Shown here piece after piece: positions 17,169 to 26,083 of a stretch of 64,000 nt of DNA. Origin of the DNA: JBMOUD01 sp049319665 (GTDB lineage: Bacteria; Pseudomonadota; Gammaproteobacteria; Enterobacterales; Enterobacteriaceae); assembly GCF_049319665.1 (NCBI RefSeq), contig NZ_JBMOUD010000014.1, forward strand, positions 1 through 64,000. Direction: 5' to 3'. The translations under genes and the position numbers were made by a program. Numbering within the stretch: the stretch's first letter is position 1; each line of letters begins with the position of its first letter. The notes beneath the pieces are model-generated. The model searched no databases, had not been told where the DNA came from, and saw nothing but the letters and a program-made list of their open reading frames with translations.

Positions 17169-17180
17169 GGAGCCATCCTG

Positions 17181-17939
17181 ATGTCCTCAATACATCGTCC
17201 TCTTCGTATACAACTTATCAACCCTAATACCAGTCTGGCGATGACTGAAGTGATGGCAACGACTGCTCGTCAGGTTGCCTCGTCCGGTACGGAAATTATT
17301 GCGGTTTGCCCACGAGAAGGCGCGCCGTCAATAGAAGGTCATTTTGACGAAGCCATTGCCACGCTTGGTGTGCTAGAACAGGTCAAGCTTGGCCGGGAAG
17401 CCGGTGTTGACGGCCATATTATCGCCTGCTTTGGTGACCCTGGCCTGCTAGCCGCGCGTGAGTTAGCCAGCAAACCGGTGATTGGTATTGCCGAAGCCGC
17501 GATGCACATGGCAACGCTGGTGGCGACGCGCTTCTCCATTGTGACTACATTGCCGCGCACCTTAGTGATTGCCCGCCACTTGCTGCATCAATATGGTTTT
17601 GAGCGTCATTGTGCGGCACTGCACGCCATCGATTTACCGGTATTGTCACTTGAAGATGGCAGCGGTGTGGCGCAGCAAAAAGTGCGCGAGCAGTGTATTC
17701 GTTCCAAAAATAACGACGGCAGCGGCGCGATTGTACTTGGCTGTGGCGGTATGGCGGATTTGGCACAAGAGCTGACGCAAGAACTCGGTATTCCGGTGAT
17801 CGACGGCGTCAGCGCGGCGGTGCGTTTAATCGAATCGCTAAGTGCGCTGCAATTGACCACCAGTAAGCATGGCGATCTGGATTTCCCGATTGAGAAACCG
17901 CTGTCCGGGCGCTTTAATGGTTTGAATGTGAGAAAGTAA
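17181..17939 (+). CDS. hpxA: Allantoin racemase (Asp/Glu/hydantoin racemase family)
   Basis: Interconverts R- and S-allantoin, so that either isomer can be opened by allantoinase. 252 residues; opening NPNTSLAMTE and the two catalytic cysteines in IIACFGDPG and VLGCGGMADL are those of hydantoin/allantoin racemases. An AGGAG ribosome site overlaps the end of the regulator gene. The stop is one base before the ATG of the allantoinase gene, so the two are a translationally close pair. Confidence 0.88.
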   Translation: MSSIHRPLRIQLINPNTSLAMTEVMATTARQVASSGTEIIAVCPREGAPSIEGHFDEAIATLGVLEQVKLGREAGVDGHIIACFGDPGLLAARELASKPVIGIAEAAMHMATLVATRFSIVTTLPRTLVIARHLLHQYGFERHCAALHAIDLPVLSLEDGSGVAQQKVREQCIRSKNNDGSGAIVLGCGGMADLAQELTQELGIPVIDGVSAAVRLIESLSALQLTTSKHGDLDFPIEKPLSGRFNGLNVRK

Positions 17940-17940
17940 T

Positions 17941-18888
17941 ATGTCAGTTGATGCAAAAGTTGATTACCGTTTTACCGAAAACTATCCCCGCGACCTGATT
18001 GGTTACGCCGGGCGTCCTCCTCATGCTAATTGGCCGGGCAATGCACGTATTGCGGTGCAGTTTGTCCTTAATTACGAAGAGGGCGGTGAGAATAACGTGT
18101 TGCACGGCGATGCAGGTTCTGAGCAGTTTTTATCCGATATCATCGGCGCTGCCAGTTTCCCCGATCGTCATATGTCGATGGATTCACTGTATGAATACGG
18201 TTCACGCGCCGGGTTTTGGCGCATTCATCAAGAGTTTCAGCGCCGCGGTTTACCTTTAACCGTCTTTGGTGTAGCCATGGCGTTGGCGCGCAACCCAGAG
18301 ATAGTCAACGCTATCAAGCAAGCAGATTACGATGTGGTCAGCCACGGCTGGCGCTGGACACATCATCAATCCATGCCTATTGAACAAGAAGCGCAGGAGA
18401 TGCGTCGTGCTGTGGCGGTGATTGAAGATTTAATGGGTAACAAACCGCTGGGTTGGTATACCGGCAGAGACAGCCCAAACACTCGTCAATTGGTGGTGGA
18501 ACACGGCGGTTTCCAATATGACAGCGACTATTACGGTGATGATCTGCCGTTCTGGATGCCAGTCAAACTCGCCTCTGGTGAAGTGAAATCCCATCTGGTG
18601 ATCCCTTACACGCTTGAAGCGAACGACATGCGCTTTGCTTCGCCACAGGGCTTTAACACCGGTGAACAGTTCTACACTTATCTAAAAGACAGTTTTGATG
18701 TGTTATACGCCGAAGGTGAAACGTCACCAAAAATGATGTCCATCGGTATGCACTGCCGCATCTTGGGGCGTCCGGGGCGTTTCCGCGCTTTACAGCGCTT
18801 CCTCGATTACGTTGAATCACACGAGCGAGTTTGGGTCTGTAAACGTCAAGATATTGCTGACCACTGGGTAAAACATCACCCGGCCTAA
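17941..18888 (+). CDS. hpxB: Allantoinase, PuuE (polysaccharide-deacetylase-like) type
   Basis: Opens allantoin to allantoate. The 315 residues belong to the carbohydrate-esterase-4-like PuuE family, not to the zinc amidohydrolase (AllB) family. Hallmarks: NWPGNARIAVQFVLNYEEGGE, DVVSHGWRWTHH, GWYTGRDSPNTRQL and the C-terminal SIGMHCRILGRPGR. It is the last gene of the hpxSAB unit and is followed by a strong hairpin. Confidence 0.93.
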   Translation: MSVDAKVDYRFTENYPRDLIGYAGRPPHANWPGNARIAVQFVLNYEEGGENNVLHGDAGSEQFLSDIIGAASFPDRHMSMDSLYEYGSRAGFWRIHQEFQRRGLPLTVFGVAMALARNPEIVNAIKQADYDVVSHGWRWTHHQSMPIEQEAQEMRRAVAVIEDLMGNKPLGWYTGRDSPNTRQLVVEHGGFQYDSDYYGDDLPFWMPVKLASGEVKSHLVIPYTLEANDMRFASPQGFNTGEQFYTYLKDSFDVLYAEGETSPKMMSIGMHCRILGRPGRFRALQRFLDYVESHERVWVCKRQDIADHWVKHHPA

Positions 18889-18922
18889 CTTCTTAACAAC
18901 GGGTTATTAGCGTTGTTGCATC

Positions 18923-18956
18923 ACCGCCAGCCGGCTCTTTGGCTGGCGGTATTGTT
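18923..18956. terminator. Terminator between convergent hpxB and chbC
   Basis: Perfect 10-bp stem ACCGCCAGCC / GGCTGGCGGT with an 8-nt loop, then ATTGTT. GC-rich and placed between two converging genes. Confidence 0.8.
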
Positions 18957-18962
18957 ATAACT

Positions 18963-20318
18963 TCATGCCAAGGTTTCTGCTTGGTTCGCCTGCGCTGCTT
19001 GTTCACGGCTGTGCTGTTCTTCTCGTAGTTTTTGGCGATCCCAAATGCGGAAGAATGGATAATAGATCAGCATCGAAATCGCTAAATTAACCACTTGAAT
19101 CACCGTGCCGGAAATATGACCGCCAGTCGCCAGATAACCGCTGATAAAAATCGGTGTGGTGAAGGGCAGGGCAATCCCCACCGGTGGGCTAACCAGACCC
19201 GTGGCCATCGCGCTATAGGTGACAATCACTAATACTACTGGTGTCAAAATAAACGGCAGGAAGAAATACGGATTCATCACCAGCGGAATACCAAACACCA
19301 TCGGTTCACTGATATTAAACAAACAGCCTGGCGCGGCAATTCTGCCGAGTTGTTTCATTTGTGAGCTGCGGGCGCGGATCAGCATAAAAATTACCAAACC
19401 TAATAACGCGCCGGTACCGCCAGGTGCTATCCATAAATCATAAAACTGCTGGGTAATAATATGCGGAATGGGTTGGTTATTCTGAAAGGCTGTCAGATTC
19501 TCCGACATATTCGCCAGCCAAATTGGCTGAATAAAGACCAGCACGATAGCATCACCGTGCAGGCCGAGTGTCCACAGTATGCCAATTAGGATCACCGAGA
19601 AGATCATCCCCGGTAAGGTGCCGCCAATATGGTGCATCGGAATTCCGATCACTGTGGCGATCATCGTATTGATATCACCAAAAGGCGTTGCTTCAACAAT
19701 CAGGCGCAATGTCAGAATCACGGCCAGTACGCAGAACCCAGGAATCAGGCTAATAAAAGATTTTGCGACGGCTGGTGGTACACCTTCTGGCATTTTGATC
19801 ACCAGATCGCGGCTATGAACGAAGCGATATATCTCGGTGGAGAGCAGTGCGACAATGATCGCCACAAACAATCCTTGGCTACCGATGAAATTAATCGGTA
19901 ATACGCCTTTAACCATCATCGCTTCTGCGCCAACAACGGGGGTAAATAGCGTATGTTGCGGAATGGTCAACATGAAAGCGACTAACGAAACCGCGCCGGT
20001 ACTGAGCGGGTCCAGCCCACGATATTTTTCTGCCAGGCGATAGGCAATACCAAAGCTGGAGATAATCGCCATAATATCGTAAGTCGCTTTTACCGGATAA
20101 AGTAATTTATCCCGCCAGGCAGCCCCGAATAACTCCCCCATAAAATTGGCATAGCTTGGGAATGGTAAATAAGCAAAGATTAAAAAGAATGAACCGATTA
20201 ACATAAATGGCATATTAAGAATAATGCCATCACGCACGGAAAGAATATGTCGCTGCCCGGCAATCTTTAATGCTGCCGGTAATACATGACGTTCGATAAT
20301 ATTATTGATATTAACCAT
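18963..20318 (-). CDS. PTS IIC component, lactose/cellobiose family
   Basis: 451-residue membrane channel that takes up and phosphorylates a beta-disaccharide with the IIA and IIB genes upstream. About ten membrane helices; conserved stretches of the cellobiose (ChbC/CelB) family are visible, such as RHILSVRDGIILNMPFMLIGS near residue 25 and FNISEPMVFGIPLVMNPYFFLPF near residue 335. It is the last gene of the IIB-IIA-glucosidase-IIC cassette. The exact sugar (cellobiose, chitobiose, arbutin-like) cannot be read from sequence. Confidence 0.9.
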   Translation of the reverse strand: MVNINNIIERHVLPAALKIAGQRHILSVRDGIILNMPFMLIGSFFLIFAYLPFPSYANFMGELFGAAWRDKLLYPVKATYDIMAIISSFGIAYRLAEKYRGLDPLSTGAVSLVAFMLTIPQHTLFTPVVGAEAMMVKGVLPINFIGSQGLFVAIIVALLSTEIYRFVHSRDLVIKMPEGVPPAVAKSFISLIPGFCVLAVILTLRLIVEATPFGDINTMIATVIGIPMHHIGGTLPGMIFSVILIGILWTLGLHGDAIVLVFIQPIWLANMSENLTAFQNNQPIPHIITQQFYDLWIAPGGTGALLGLVIFMLIRARSSQMKQLGRIAAPGCLFNISEPMVFGIPLVMNPYFFLPFILTPVVLVIVTYSAMATGLVSPPVGIALPFTTPIFISGYLATGGHISGTVIQVVNLAISMLIYYPFFRIWDRQKLREEQHSREQAAQANQAETLA

Positions 20319-20351
20319 ACAGCCTCCTGTCTACTATTTATTATTTTGCAA

Positions 20352-20397
20352 GATGCAGGGGTGACGCTACCTGCATCTCGAATTCTATTGGGTATAA
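20352..20397. repeat. ERIC-like remnant between IIC and glucosidase genes
   Basis: Contains the end of an ERIC element (CCTGCATCTCGAATT...GGGTAT) and forms a hairpin GATGCAGG / CCTGCATC. Compare the full copy at 57202-57326. It may act as an RNA processing or attenuation site inside the operon. Confidence 0.6.
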
Positions 20398-20413
20398 TAT
20401 TTTTATATGATGG

Positions 20414-21718
20414 TTAGTCTTGGAACTGCGGTAGATATTGTTTATTTTGACTTAATACTTCTTGCAGCATTTGTTCAGCAACCGCCAAATTGCCAATTAA
20501 TGGATTGACGACCAAAGCCAATAACGCACTCTCTTTACAACCCTTAACGGCCGCTTCGATAGTCAAACGTTCGAAATCTTTAACCTGATGAGTCAGGCCG
20601 TTCATTGCCGTTGGCAATGGGCCAAAGGCTAAAGGATGTGCGCCTTGCGCATCAATCACACAGTTGGTTTCAATCACCGCATCGTCCGGCAATCCTTGAA
20701 TCGCGCCTTTATTCGGCGTATTAACCACCAAGACTTTGCCAGAATTGCCATGAATAGCGCGAATAAGCTCAACCGCCACTTCCGAATAGTAGGCGCCGCC
20801 GCGGAAATTAAGCTGTTCAGGTTTATGGTCGAGTTGTGGGTCGGCATAAAGCTCAAACAGTTCCGCCTCAACTTTCATCACCTGCTCAGCGCGAGTGCCG
20901 CGTTCTGCTGCGGCTTCAATTTCCTCTTCCAGCATGGCGGCGGTCTGATAGAAATAGCGGTGATAAGGGCAGGGGATCGCCCCGAGTGCTTTAAGAAACG
21001 CCGGAGGCCACGGAATGTCTTTGATGTTATTCATCGACATTTTTTCGCCGTCGGAGAGCAAGTCAATGACTTGTGCTGTCACATCTTTACCTCGCAACGT
21101 GACTTTATGCACCCAGACCATATGATTAAGCCCGGCGAAGCGTAAATCGACTTGATCAAAGGGGGCGTCAAGCATATTGGCGATCATATGGTGCATGGTG
21201 ACCGGCACATTACACAGGCCGATAATCTTCGCTTTGCTGTAACGGCTGACGGCTTCGGTCACAATCCCGGCAGGATTGGTGAAGTTAATAATCCAGGCTT
21301 CTGGCGCAGCTTTTTCTACCGTTCGCGCGACGTCGAGCATCACCGGAATAGTACGCAGTGCCTTGGCAAAGCCACCGATGCCGGTAGTTTCCTGGCCTAA
21401 TAAATTAAACTTTAATCCTAATCGCTCGTCGGCGGCACGGGCAGCCAACTGACCAACGCGTAACTGAGTCAGCACAAAACTGGCGCCGCGAATCGCAGCT
21501 TCCAGTTCGAAATGCACCGTTACCTTGACCTGCTCTTTAGCATTTCGTTTGAACATTCTGCGGGTTAAGTCGGCAATAATATTCACTTTATCCCGACCCG
21601 ATTCCACATCAACCAGTGCTAATTCAGTCAATGCAATATCGTCAAAGTAGCGAATCAAGCCATCAACTAATTCTGGGGTATAACTGCTGCCCCCACCAAT
21701 TACGGTGATCTTTGTCAT
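20414..21718 (-). CDS. 6-phospho-beta-glucosidase, glycoside hydrolase family 4
   Basis: Cleaves the phosphorylated disaccharide delivered by the PTS, using NAD+ and a divalent metal. The 434 residues show the GH4 pattern: N-terminal nucleotide fold TVIGGGSSYTPELVDGL, NLLGQETTGIGGFAKALRTIP, INFTNPAGIVTEA, the metal-site Cys in IGLCNVPVTMHH and AGLNHMVW. One base separates its ATG from the IIA stop, so translation is coupled. ChbF-like in family, but the operon lacks chbR and chbG. Confidence 0.92.
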   Translation of the reverse strand: MTKITVIGGGSSYTPELVDGLIRYFDDIALTELALVDVESGRDKVNIIADLTRRMFKRNAKEQVKVTVHFELEAAIRGASFVLTQLRVGQLAARAADERLGLKFNLLGQETTGIGGFAKALRTIPVMLDVARTVEKAAPEAWIINFTNPAGIVTEAVSRYSKAKIIGLCNVPVTMHHMIANMLDAPFDQVDLRFAGLNHMVWVHKVTLRGKDVTAQVIDLLSDGEKMSMNNIKDIPWPPAFLKALGAIPCPYHRYFYQTAAMLEEEIEAAAERGTRAEQVMKVEAELFELYADPQLDHKPEQLNFRGGAYYSEVAVELIRAIHGNSGKVLVVNTPNKGAIQGLPDDAVIETNCVIDAQGAHPLAFGPLPTAMNGLTHQVKDFERLTIEAAVKGCKESALLALVVNPLIGNLAVAEQMLQEVLSQNKQYLPQFQD

Positions 21719-21719
21719 G

Positions 21720-22034
21720 CTATTCTCCTCGCGGTAGGCGACGGTAAAGTTCCAGCATATCGATTGCCAAGTCCTGAATTAACATGGCATTCATTAAATG
21801 GTCTTGGGCGTGAACTAAAATTAAACTGACCGGTATTTTCCCCGCTCCTTCATCAAGACTGATTAATTCTGTTTGCATACGATGCGCGGCGCTAATAGCT
21901 GTTTTCGCCTCGTTCATCATCAGCGTTGCTTGCTGATGATCGCCTGCGCGAGCCAGCTGTAGCGCCGATAATATTGTGCTACGTGCACTCCCAGCCTGAA
22001 CCAATAACTCCATTACATTATTTTCAATATCCAT
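21720..22034 (-). CDS. PTS IIA component, lactose/cellobiose family
   Basis: 104-residue cytoplasmic phosphocarrier. The phosphorylated His lies in SLILVHAQDHLMNA near residue 78, within the three-helix bundle typical of ChbA/LacF-type IIA. It overlaps functionally with the adjacent IIB and IIC genes of the same operon. Confidence 0.92.
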   Translation of the reverse strand: MDIENNVMELLVQAGSARSTILSALQLARAGDHQQATLMMNEAKTAISAAHRMQTELISLDEGAGKIPVSLILVHAQDHLMNAMLIQDLAIDMLELYRRLPRGE

Positions 22035-22170
22035 AGATCTTAATATCCGAAGTTATTAATGTTTATAAGCGCTATTTATGTTTTTAGAATAAATAACCTC
22101 TACCGTGTGAAAATACTCTTCACGGCCAACATCGATTTGATATTTACCTGCAATGAAGTTGCAGGGTAAA

Positions 22171-22476
22171 TTAATTAATCAGGCTGAGTGCTTTGTTCAG
22201 TACATTATCTCCGCGCATAGTGCCGTAATCCATCATATCGATAATTTCAACGCGTTTACCTAATGGGGAGGCAATTTCAGACAAACGCGCATGTTCATAT
22301 TTTACTTGCGGTCCAAGTAATACGATATCGGCCGATTCAATGACTCGCTCGAATTCAGCGACAGGTACCGCTTTAATATGGATATCTAAAGCGCGTTTAG
22401 TCGCTTCAGTTTGCATTTTCTGTACCAGCATACTGGTAGACATTCCGGCTGCGCAGCAAAGGACGATCGTTTGCAT
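22171..22476 (-). CDS. PTS IIB component, lactose/cellobiose family
   Basis: 101-residue phosphocarrier with the active Cys in the loop VLCCAAGMSTSML at residues 5-10. The ATG at 22476 puts the Cys in the usual position; eleven extra upstream codons in the open frame are not used. First gene of the operon, facing the RpiR regulator across a 459-bp region holding two palindromes. Confidence 0.93.
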   Translation of the reverse strand: MQTIVLCCAAGMSTSMLVQKMQTEATKRALDIHIKAVPVAEFERVIESADIVLLGPQVKYEHARLSEIASPLGKRVEIIDMMDYGTMRGDNVLNKALSLIN

Positions 22477-22624
22477 AATAAAATTCCCTATTATTTGGTG
22501 GAGGCCCAATGGGGGGTGTTGAATAATAAAACAGGAGTGATTAAACGAAGTAAATAGGTTGCGCCATATGTTTTAATTATGGGGAAATAACAAACTCATT
22601 TAAAACAATTGGTTATCGTGAAAT

Positions 22625-22651
22625 CATTGATGAAAATTTTTTTCATCAATG
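22625..22651. promoter_or_regulatory. RpiR-type operator palindrome 1
   Basis: Perfect inverted repeat with 11-bp arms CATTGATGAAA and TTTCATCAATG around an ATTTT spacer. Its GAAA-N5-TTTC core equals that of the second palindrome. Lies about 150 bp upstream of the PTS IIB start. Confidence 0.7.
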
Positions 22652-22763
22652 TGATCCAACACTAAATTAAGATAATTTATTTCAAATTAATCATTATTGG
22701 TTTGTTTTATACAATTGATTTTAAATGATTTATTTTTTGTGCTTATGAGTGTGAGTAAACGCG

Positions 22764-22780
22764 TTGAAAATTTTTTTCAA
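22764..22780. promoter_or_regulatory. RpiR-type operator palindrome 2
   Basis: TTGAAA and TTTCAA arms around the same ATTTT spacer as palindrome 1; the two centres are about 134 bp apart. Placed between the PTS operon and the regulator gene, 156 bp before the regulator start. Confidence 0.65.
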
Positions 22781-22935
22781 TTTGTTAGGCTGGTCATCAT
22801 TAGCCCCTTCGTGTGGGACGAGGTTAACTCTTCTTGCTGATTAACTTATTCTCTGATGAACCTATTGGCCGATTAACCTTTTTTCAATTAACAACAGCGT
22901 TGTAGCTGCTGCAACCAAAGGAGCGTTGCTGTCTT

Positions 22936-24129
22936 ATGGATATTCTGTATCAGATTCAGTTCCTGCGGCACCAGTTTAGCCGGCAAGAAGCGAAAGTCGC
23001 ACAGACAATATTGGATAATGTCTCCTTTGCCAGCAGCGCCACCATTGAACAGTTAGCCGCACATGCCGGCGTGAGTACCGAAACGGTCGGTCATTTTGCC
23101 AAATCTCTGGGATGTCGGGATATTAACGACTTTATCGCCCACATGCGCCGCCAGGTTGTTGATGAAAAACCGGCGCCAGCCTCAGTAGCCAGCCCCATTC
23201 TTGGCGGGATGGATGTTGCTTTTGCATCGCTATCGTCGATGCGCAACCTACCTGGGATGACGCCAGAACGCCTTAGCCGTTTTGCTAAGTCTGTCGGTTT
23301 TGAAGATATTGGTGACATTATCTATCAAATCCGCGCTCAGCTTACGCAGCTAAGTCAGCAGGAAGCCAAAGTGGCACAGGCGATATTAGACGATGTGTCT
23401 TTTGCCTCTTCTGCGACTATTGAGCAATTAGCGGCTCAGGCGGGGGTGAGTCCTGCCACCATTACACGCTTTGCTAAATCTGTTGGTTGTGACGATATTC
23501 GTGACCTGCGTATGAAACTGGCACAGGCCAGTGCGGTAGGTTCACGTTATCTTCAGGTTCCAACGGCGGCTAATACCTCTCGTTGGCAGCAAAAAATCGA
23601 CCAATTGCATCATTATCTGCAAGCTCAATTGCAGCAATTTAATGAACAGCAGTTTGTTGATGCCGGGGAGGCGATTAATCAGGCCAGCGGCGGATTGTTT
23701 GTGTTTAGCCAGGGCGTCAGTGCGTCACTATTAGCCCAGCAGTTACAACATACATTAGTGCGAAGTAGCTATGCTGCTGTGGCTTATCAAGAGCCGGAAC
23801 TGATGAGTATCACCGTTTCAACGCTCAGTTCTGCCCATGTTTTGCTCTTGCTATCGGCCAAAGGTGAAAACGCCGTCTTGCTCAACGTGGCAAATCAGGC
23901 GCGTGCGCGTGGTGTGAAGGTGGTAGCCTTGACCCCCGCGGCATCTTCACTGGCTCAGCACGCTGATATCACCCTATCACTTCAACCAACCGATACACCG
24001 ATGCTGGTTGCTGACGGGCGTTATGGCATGATGCTGGCCGTTGACTTGCTCTTAGCGCAAATAGCTCAATCCGCTGGTGAGCCGCGTAAAACATTACTGG
24101 CTGGCGCACTGCAATCTCTGGAAGAGTAG
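22936..24129 (+). CDS. RpiR/MurR-family regulator with duplicated HTH domain
   Basis: 397 residues, about 110 longer than a normal RpiR-type regulator. An N-terminal HTH_6 domain (residues about 1-76, SRQEAKVAQTILDNVSFASS) is followed by a linker and a second complete HTH copy (about 126-197, SQQEAKVAQAILDDVSFASS). The recognition-helix part occurs a third time in between (RFAKSVGFEDIGDI, about 115-128). A sugar-phosphate-binding SIS domain fills residues about 215-390. It is divergent from the PTS cassette and very likely its regulator. ATG 22936 is preceded by AAAGGAGCG. The DNA copies have diverged, so the duplication is not recent. Confidence 0.88.
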   Translation: MDILYQIQFLRHQFSRQEAKVAQTILDNVSFASSATIEQLAAHAGVSTETVGHFAKSLGCRDINDFIAHMRRQVVDEKPAPASVASPILGGMDVAFASLSSMRNLPGMTPERLSRFAKSVGFEDIGDIIYQIRAQLTQLSQQEAKVAQAILDDVSFASSATIEQLAAQAGVSPATITRFAKSVGCDDIRDLRMKLAQASAVGSRYLQVPTAANTSRWQQKIDQLHHYLQAQLQQFNEQQFVDAGEAINQASGGLFVFSQGVSASLLAQQLQHTLVRSSYAAVAYQEPELMSITVSTLSSAHVLLLLSAKGENAVLLNVANQARARGVKVVALTPAASSLAQHADITLSLQPTDTPMLVADGRYGMMLAVDLLLAQIAQSAGEPRKTLLAGALQSLEE

Positions 24130-24323
24130 CGCGTGGCGGTCGCTTTCTAACTCGATATTACGCCTCTCATTGCGGGAGTTCCCCTTAGATAACCCCGTAT
24201 AAAATCGTCAAAACAAATTCGCTATAAGACATACTTTTTCGTTGTTAGACACACGAAAACTGAAACCTTACTCTTTGTCACGTTTTGTTAAAATTTTGCA
24301 AACACCCTGATGAGGAACGTCTT

Positions 24324-26033
24324 TTGGCCAAGTCTCTGCACTATTCTACCGCTCGCGGGTTGCCGCGTTTCACGCCGTTAAAACTTGCACTGTTGTGCGG
24401 ATCGCTGCTGTTCTCGTCACTGTCGATGGCCGATGATGTGCTCAAAGATGGGATCACGCCAGCGACCGACGCCAGCCAGATCCCGGCTGCGGCTAAATTA
24501 CGTAAAGACACCATCGTTGCCGGTATTTCTGAGCCACAGGGTATTTTCAACCCCTACTTCTTTGTTAACGGTTGGGATGAGAACGTCACTAACGTCATCT
24601 TTGCCCGTTTGATTGATTTGAATAGCCACGGTGAATCTGTGCCGGGGCTGGCAGAAAGTTGGACGGTATCGCCAGACGGCAAAACCTATACCATCAAACT
24701 GCGTCCAAACCTGACCTTTAGTGATGGTTCTCCATTGACCGCTGAAGATGTCGCTTTCACTCTGACCGTGCTGTCTGACCCGAAGTATGATGGTGACGTT
24801 ATCGATATTTCTCTGGCGCATATTGCCGGTGGAGAGGCGTACAAAGCCGGTAAAGCCGACAGCGTGAGCGGTCTGAAAGTGATTGATCCCCTGACGCTAC
24901 AAGTGACCACCACCGAACCGGGTGCGACGACGTTGCAAACCATCGGCGGGCCGATCCTGTCGAAAGCTTATTACGGTAAAGGCTATAGCCGCGGCAACCT
25001 CGATTATCTGCGCACCTTGAACGGTAAACCGCTGGGTAATGGCCCTTATGTGTATGAAAAATACATTCCGGGTCAGGAGATCCGTTTCCACGCTAATGAG
25101 CATTACTACAAAGGCGTGCCGCCAACGCCGCGCTTTATCTATCGCGTAACTAACCCGTCGACCAACTTCCAGTTGTTCCAGACCGGTGAAAGCGATTATG
25201 ACAGCTTCACATCGCGTCCTGATGATATCGAACAACTTAAACTGCTCGGTTTCGCTAATATCAACCTGTACGGTTCCAGCGACTACAGCAAAATTGAATT
25301 TAACGTCCGCCGTCCTGCACTACAGGATGTGAAAGTTCGTCAGGCGCTGATCTACGGTTTAGATCGTCAGAAACTCATTGATGTGGTCTATCAAGGTTAT
25401 GGTCAGGTGGCTAACGAGCCTATCGCACCGATCTCTTGGGCTTACAACGATCAGGGCGTTAACCCCTATAAATACGATGCAGAACAGGCCAAGAAATTAC
25501 TCGACGATGCCGGTTGGAAAGTCGGTGCTGACGGCATCCGTGAGAAAGACGGTAAACGCCTGGAGTTGATGCTGCTGCTGAGTAAGAAAGTGCTTAACGA
25601 TGCGCTTATCCCTATCGCCAAAGAGAACTACCGCCAGATTGGTGTCTTGCTGAAACCACAGGTTGTTGATTTCAACGCGCTGATGGCACAACGCAAGGCC
25701 GGAAATTATGACCTGGCGTCGTTTAGCACCAGTACCTTGAACGATCCGCACGATGGCGTCTGGGATTTCTACAGCACCGCAGCGGCCAAACAGGGCGGCT
25801 ATAACAACCCACAGGTTGATGCACTGATTAATAAAGGCAATGCCGAGCTGGACGTGGAAAAACGTAAACCGATTTATCATGAACTGTACCAAGTGCTGGC
25901 GAACGATCCGCCGGTCATTTTGCTTGGCTACCGTAAGATTTTATCGGCCAGCAGCGCCCGGGTTAGTGGTTTCAAACCAGACATCTATAACGGTCTGACC
26001 GGCAGCCTGCCAGAAGTGAAAGTCGTTAAATAA
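24324..26033 (+). CDS. Peptide/ureide-type ABC transporter, periplasmic binding protein
   Basis: About 569 residues; SBP family 5 (OppA/DppA/NikA fold). Signal peptide with basic n-region, LKLALLCGSLLFSSLSMA cleavage region, then DGKTYTIKLRPNLTFSDGSPLTAEDVAFTL and VRQALIYGLDRQKLIDVVYQGYG, typical of the family. The start is uncertain: a TTG at 24324 has GAGGAAC at good distance, while the frame is open to another TTG at 24285. First gene of a complete five-gene transporter. The substrate is not known; the setting among purine-ring genes suggests a ureide or a small amide, but a peptide is equally possible. Confidence 0.85.
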   Translation: MAKSLHYSTARGLPRFTPLKLALLCGSLLFSSLSMADDVLKDGITPATDASQIPAAAKLRKDTIVAGISEPQGIFNPYFFVNGWDENVTNVIFARLIDLNSHGESVPGLAESWTVSPDGKTYTIKLRPNLTFSDGSPLTAEDVAFTLTVLSDPKYDGDVIDISLAHIAGGEAYKAGKADSVSGLKVIDPLTLQVTTTEPGATTLQTIGGPILSKAYYGKGYSRGNLDYLRTLNGKPLGNGPYVYEKYIPGQEIRFHANEHYYKGVPPTPRFIYRVTNPSTNFQLFQTGESDYDSFTSRPDDIEQLKLLGFANINLYGSSDYSKIEFNVRRPALQDVKVRQALIYGLDRQKLIDVVYQGYGQVANEPIAPISWAYNDQGVNPYKYDAEQAKKLLDDAGWKVGADGIREKDGKRLELMLLLSKKVLNDALIPIAKENYRQIGVLLKPQVVDFNALMAQRKAGNYDLASFSTSTLNDPHDGVWDFYSTAAAKQGGYNNPQVDALINKGNAELDVEKRKPIYHELYQVLANDPPVILLGYRKILSASSARVSGFKPDIYNGLTGSLPEVKVVK

Positions 26034-26083
26034 TAAGAGAACCAGCGGCTGCCGGTAATGACGGCAGCCGTGATGAAAAAGCC

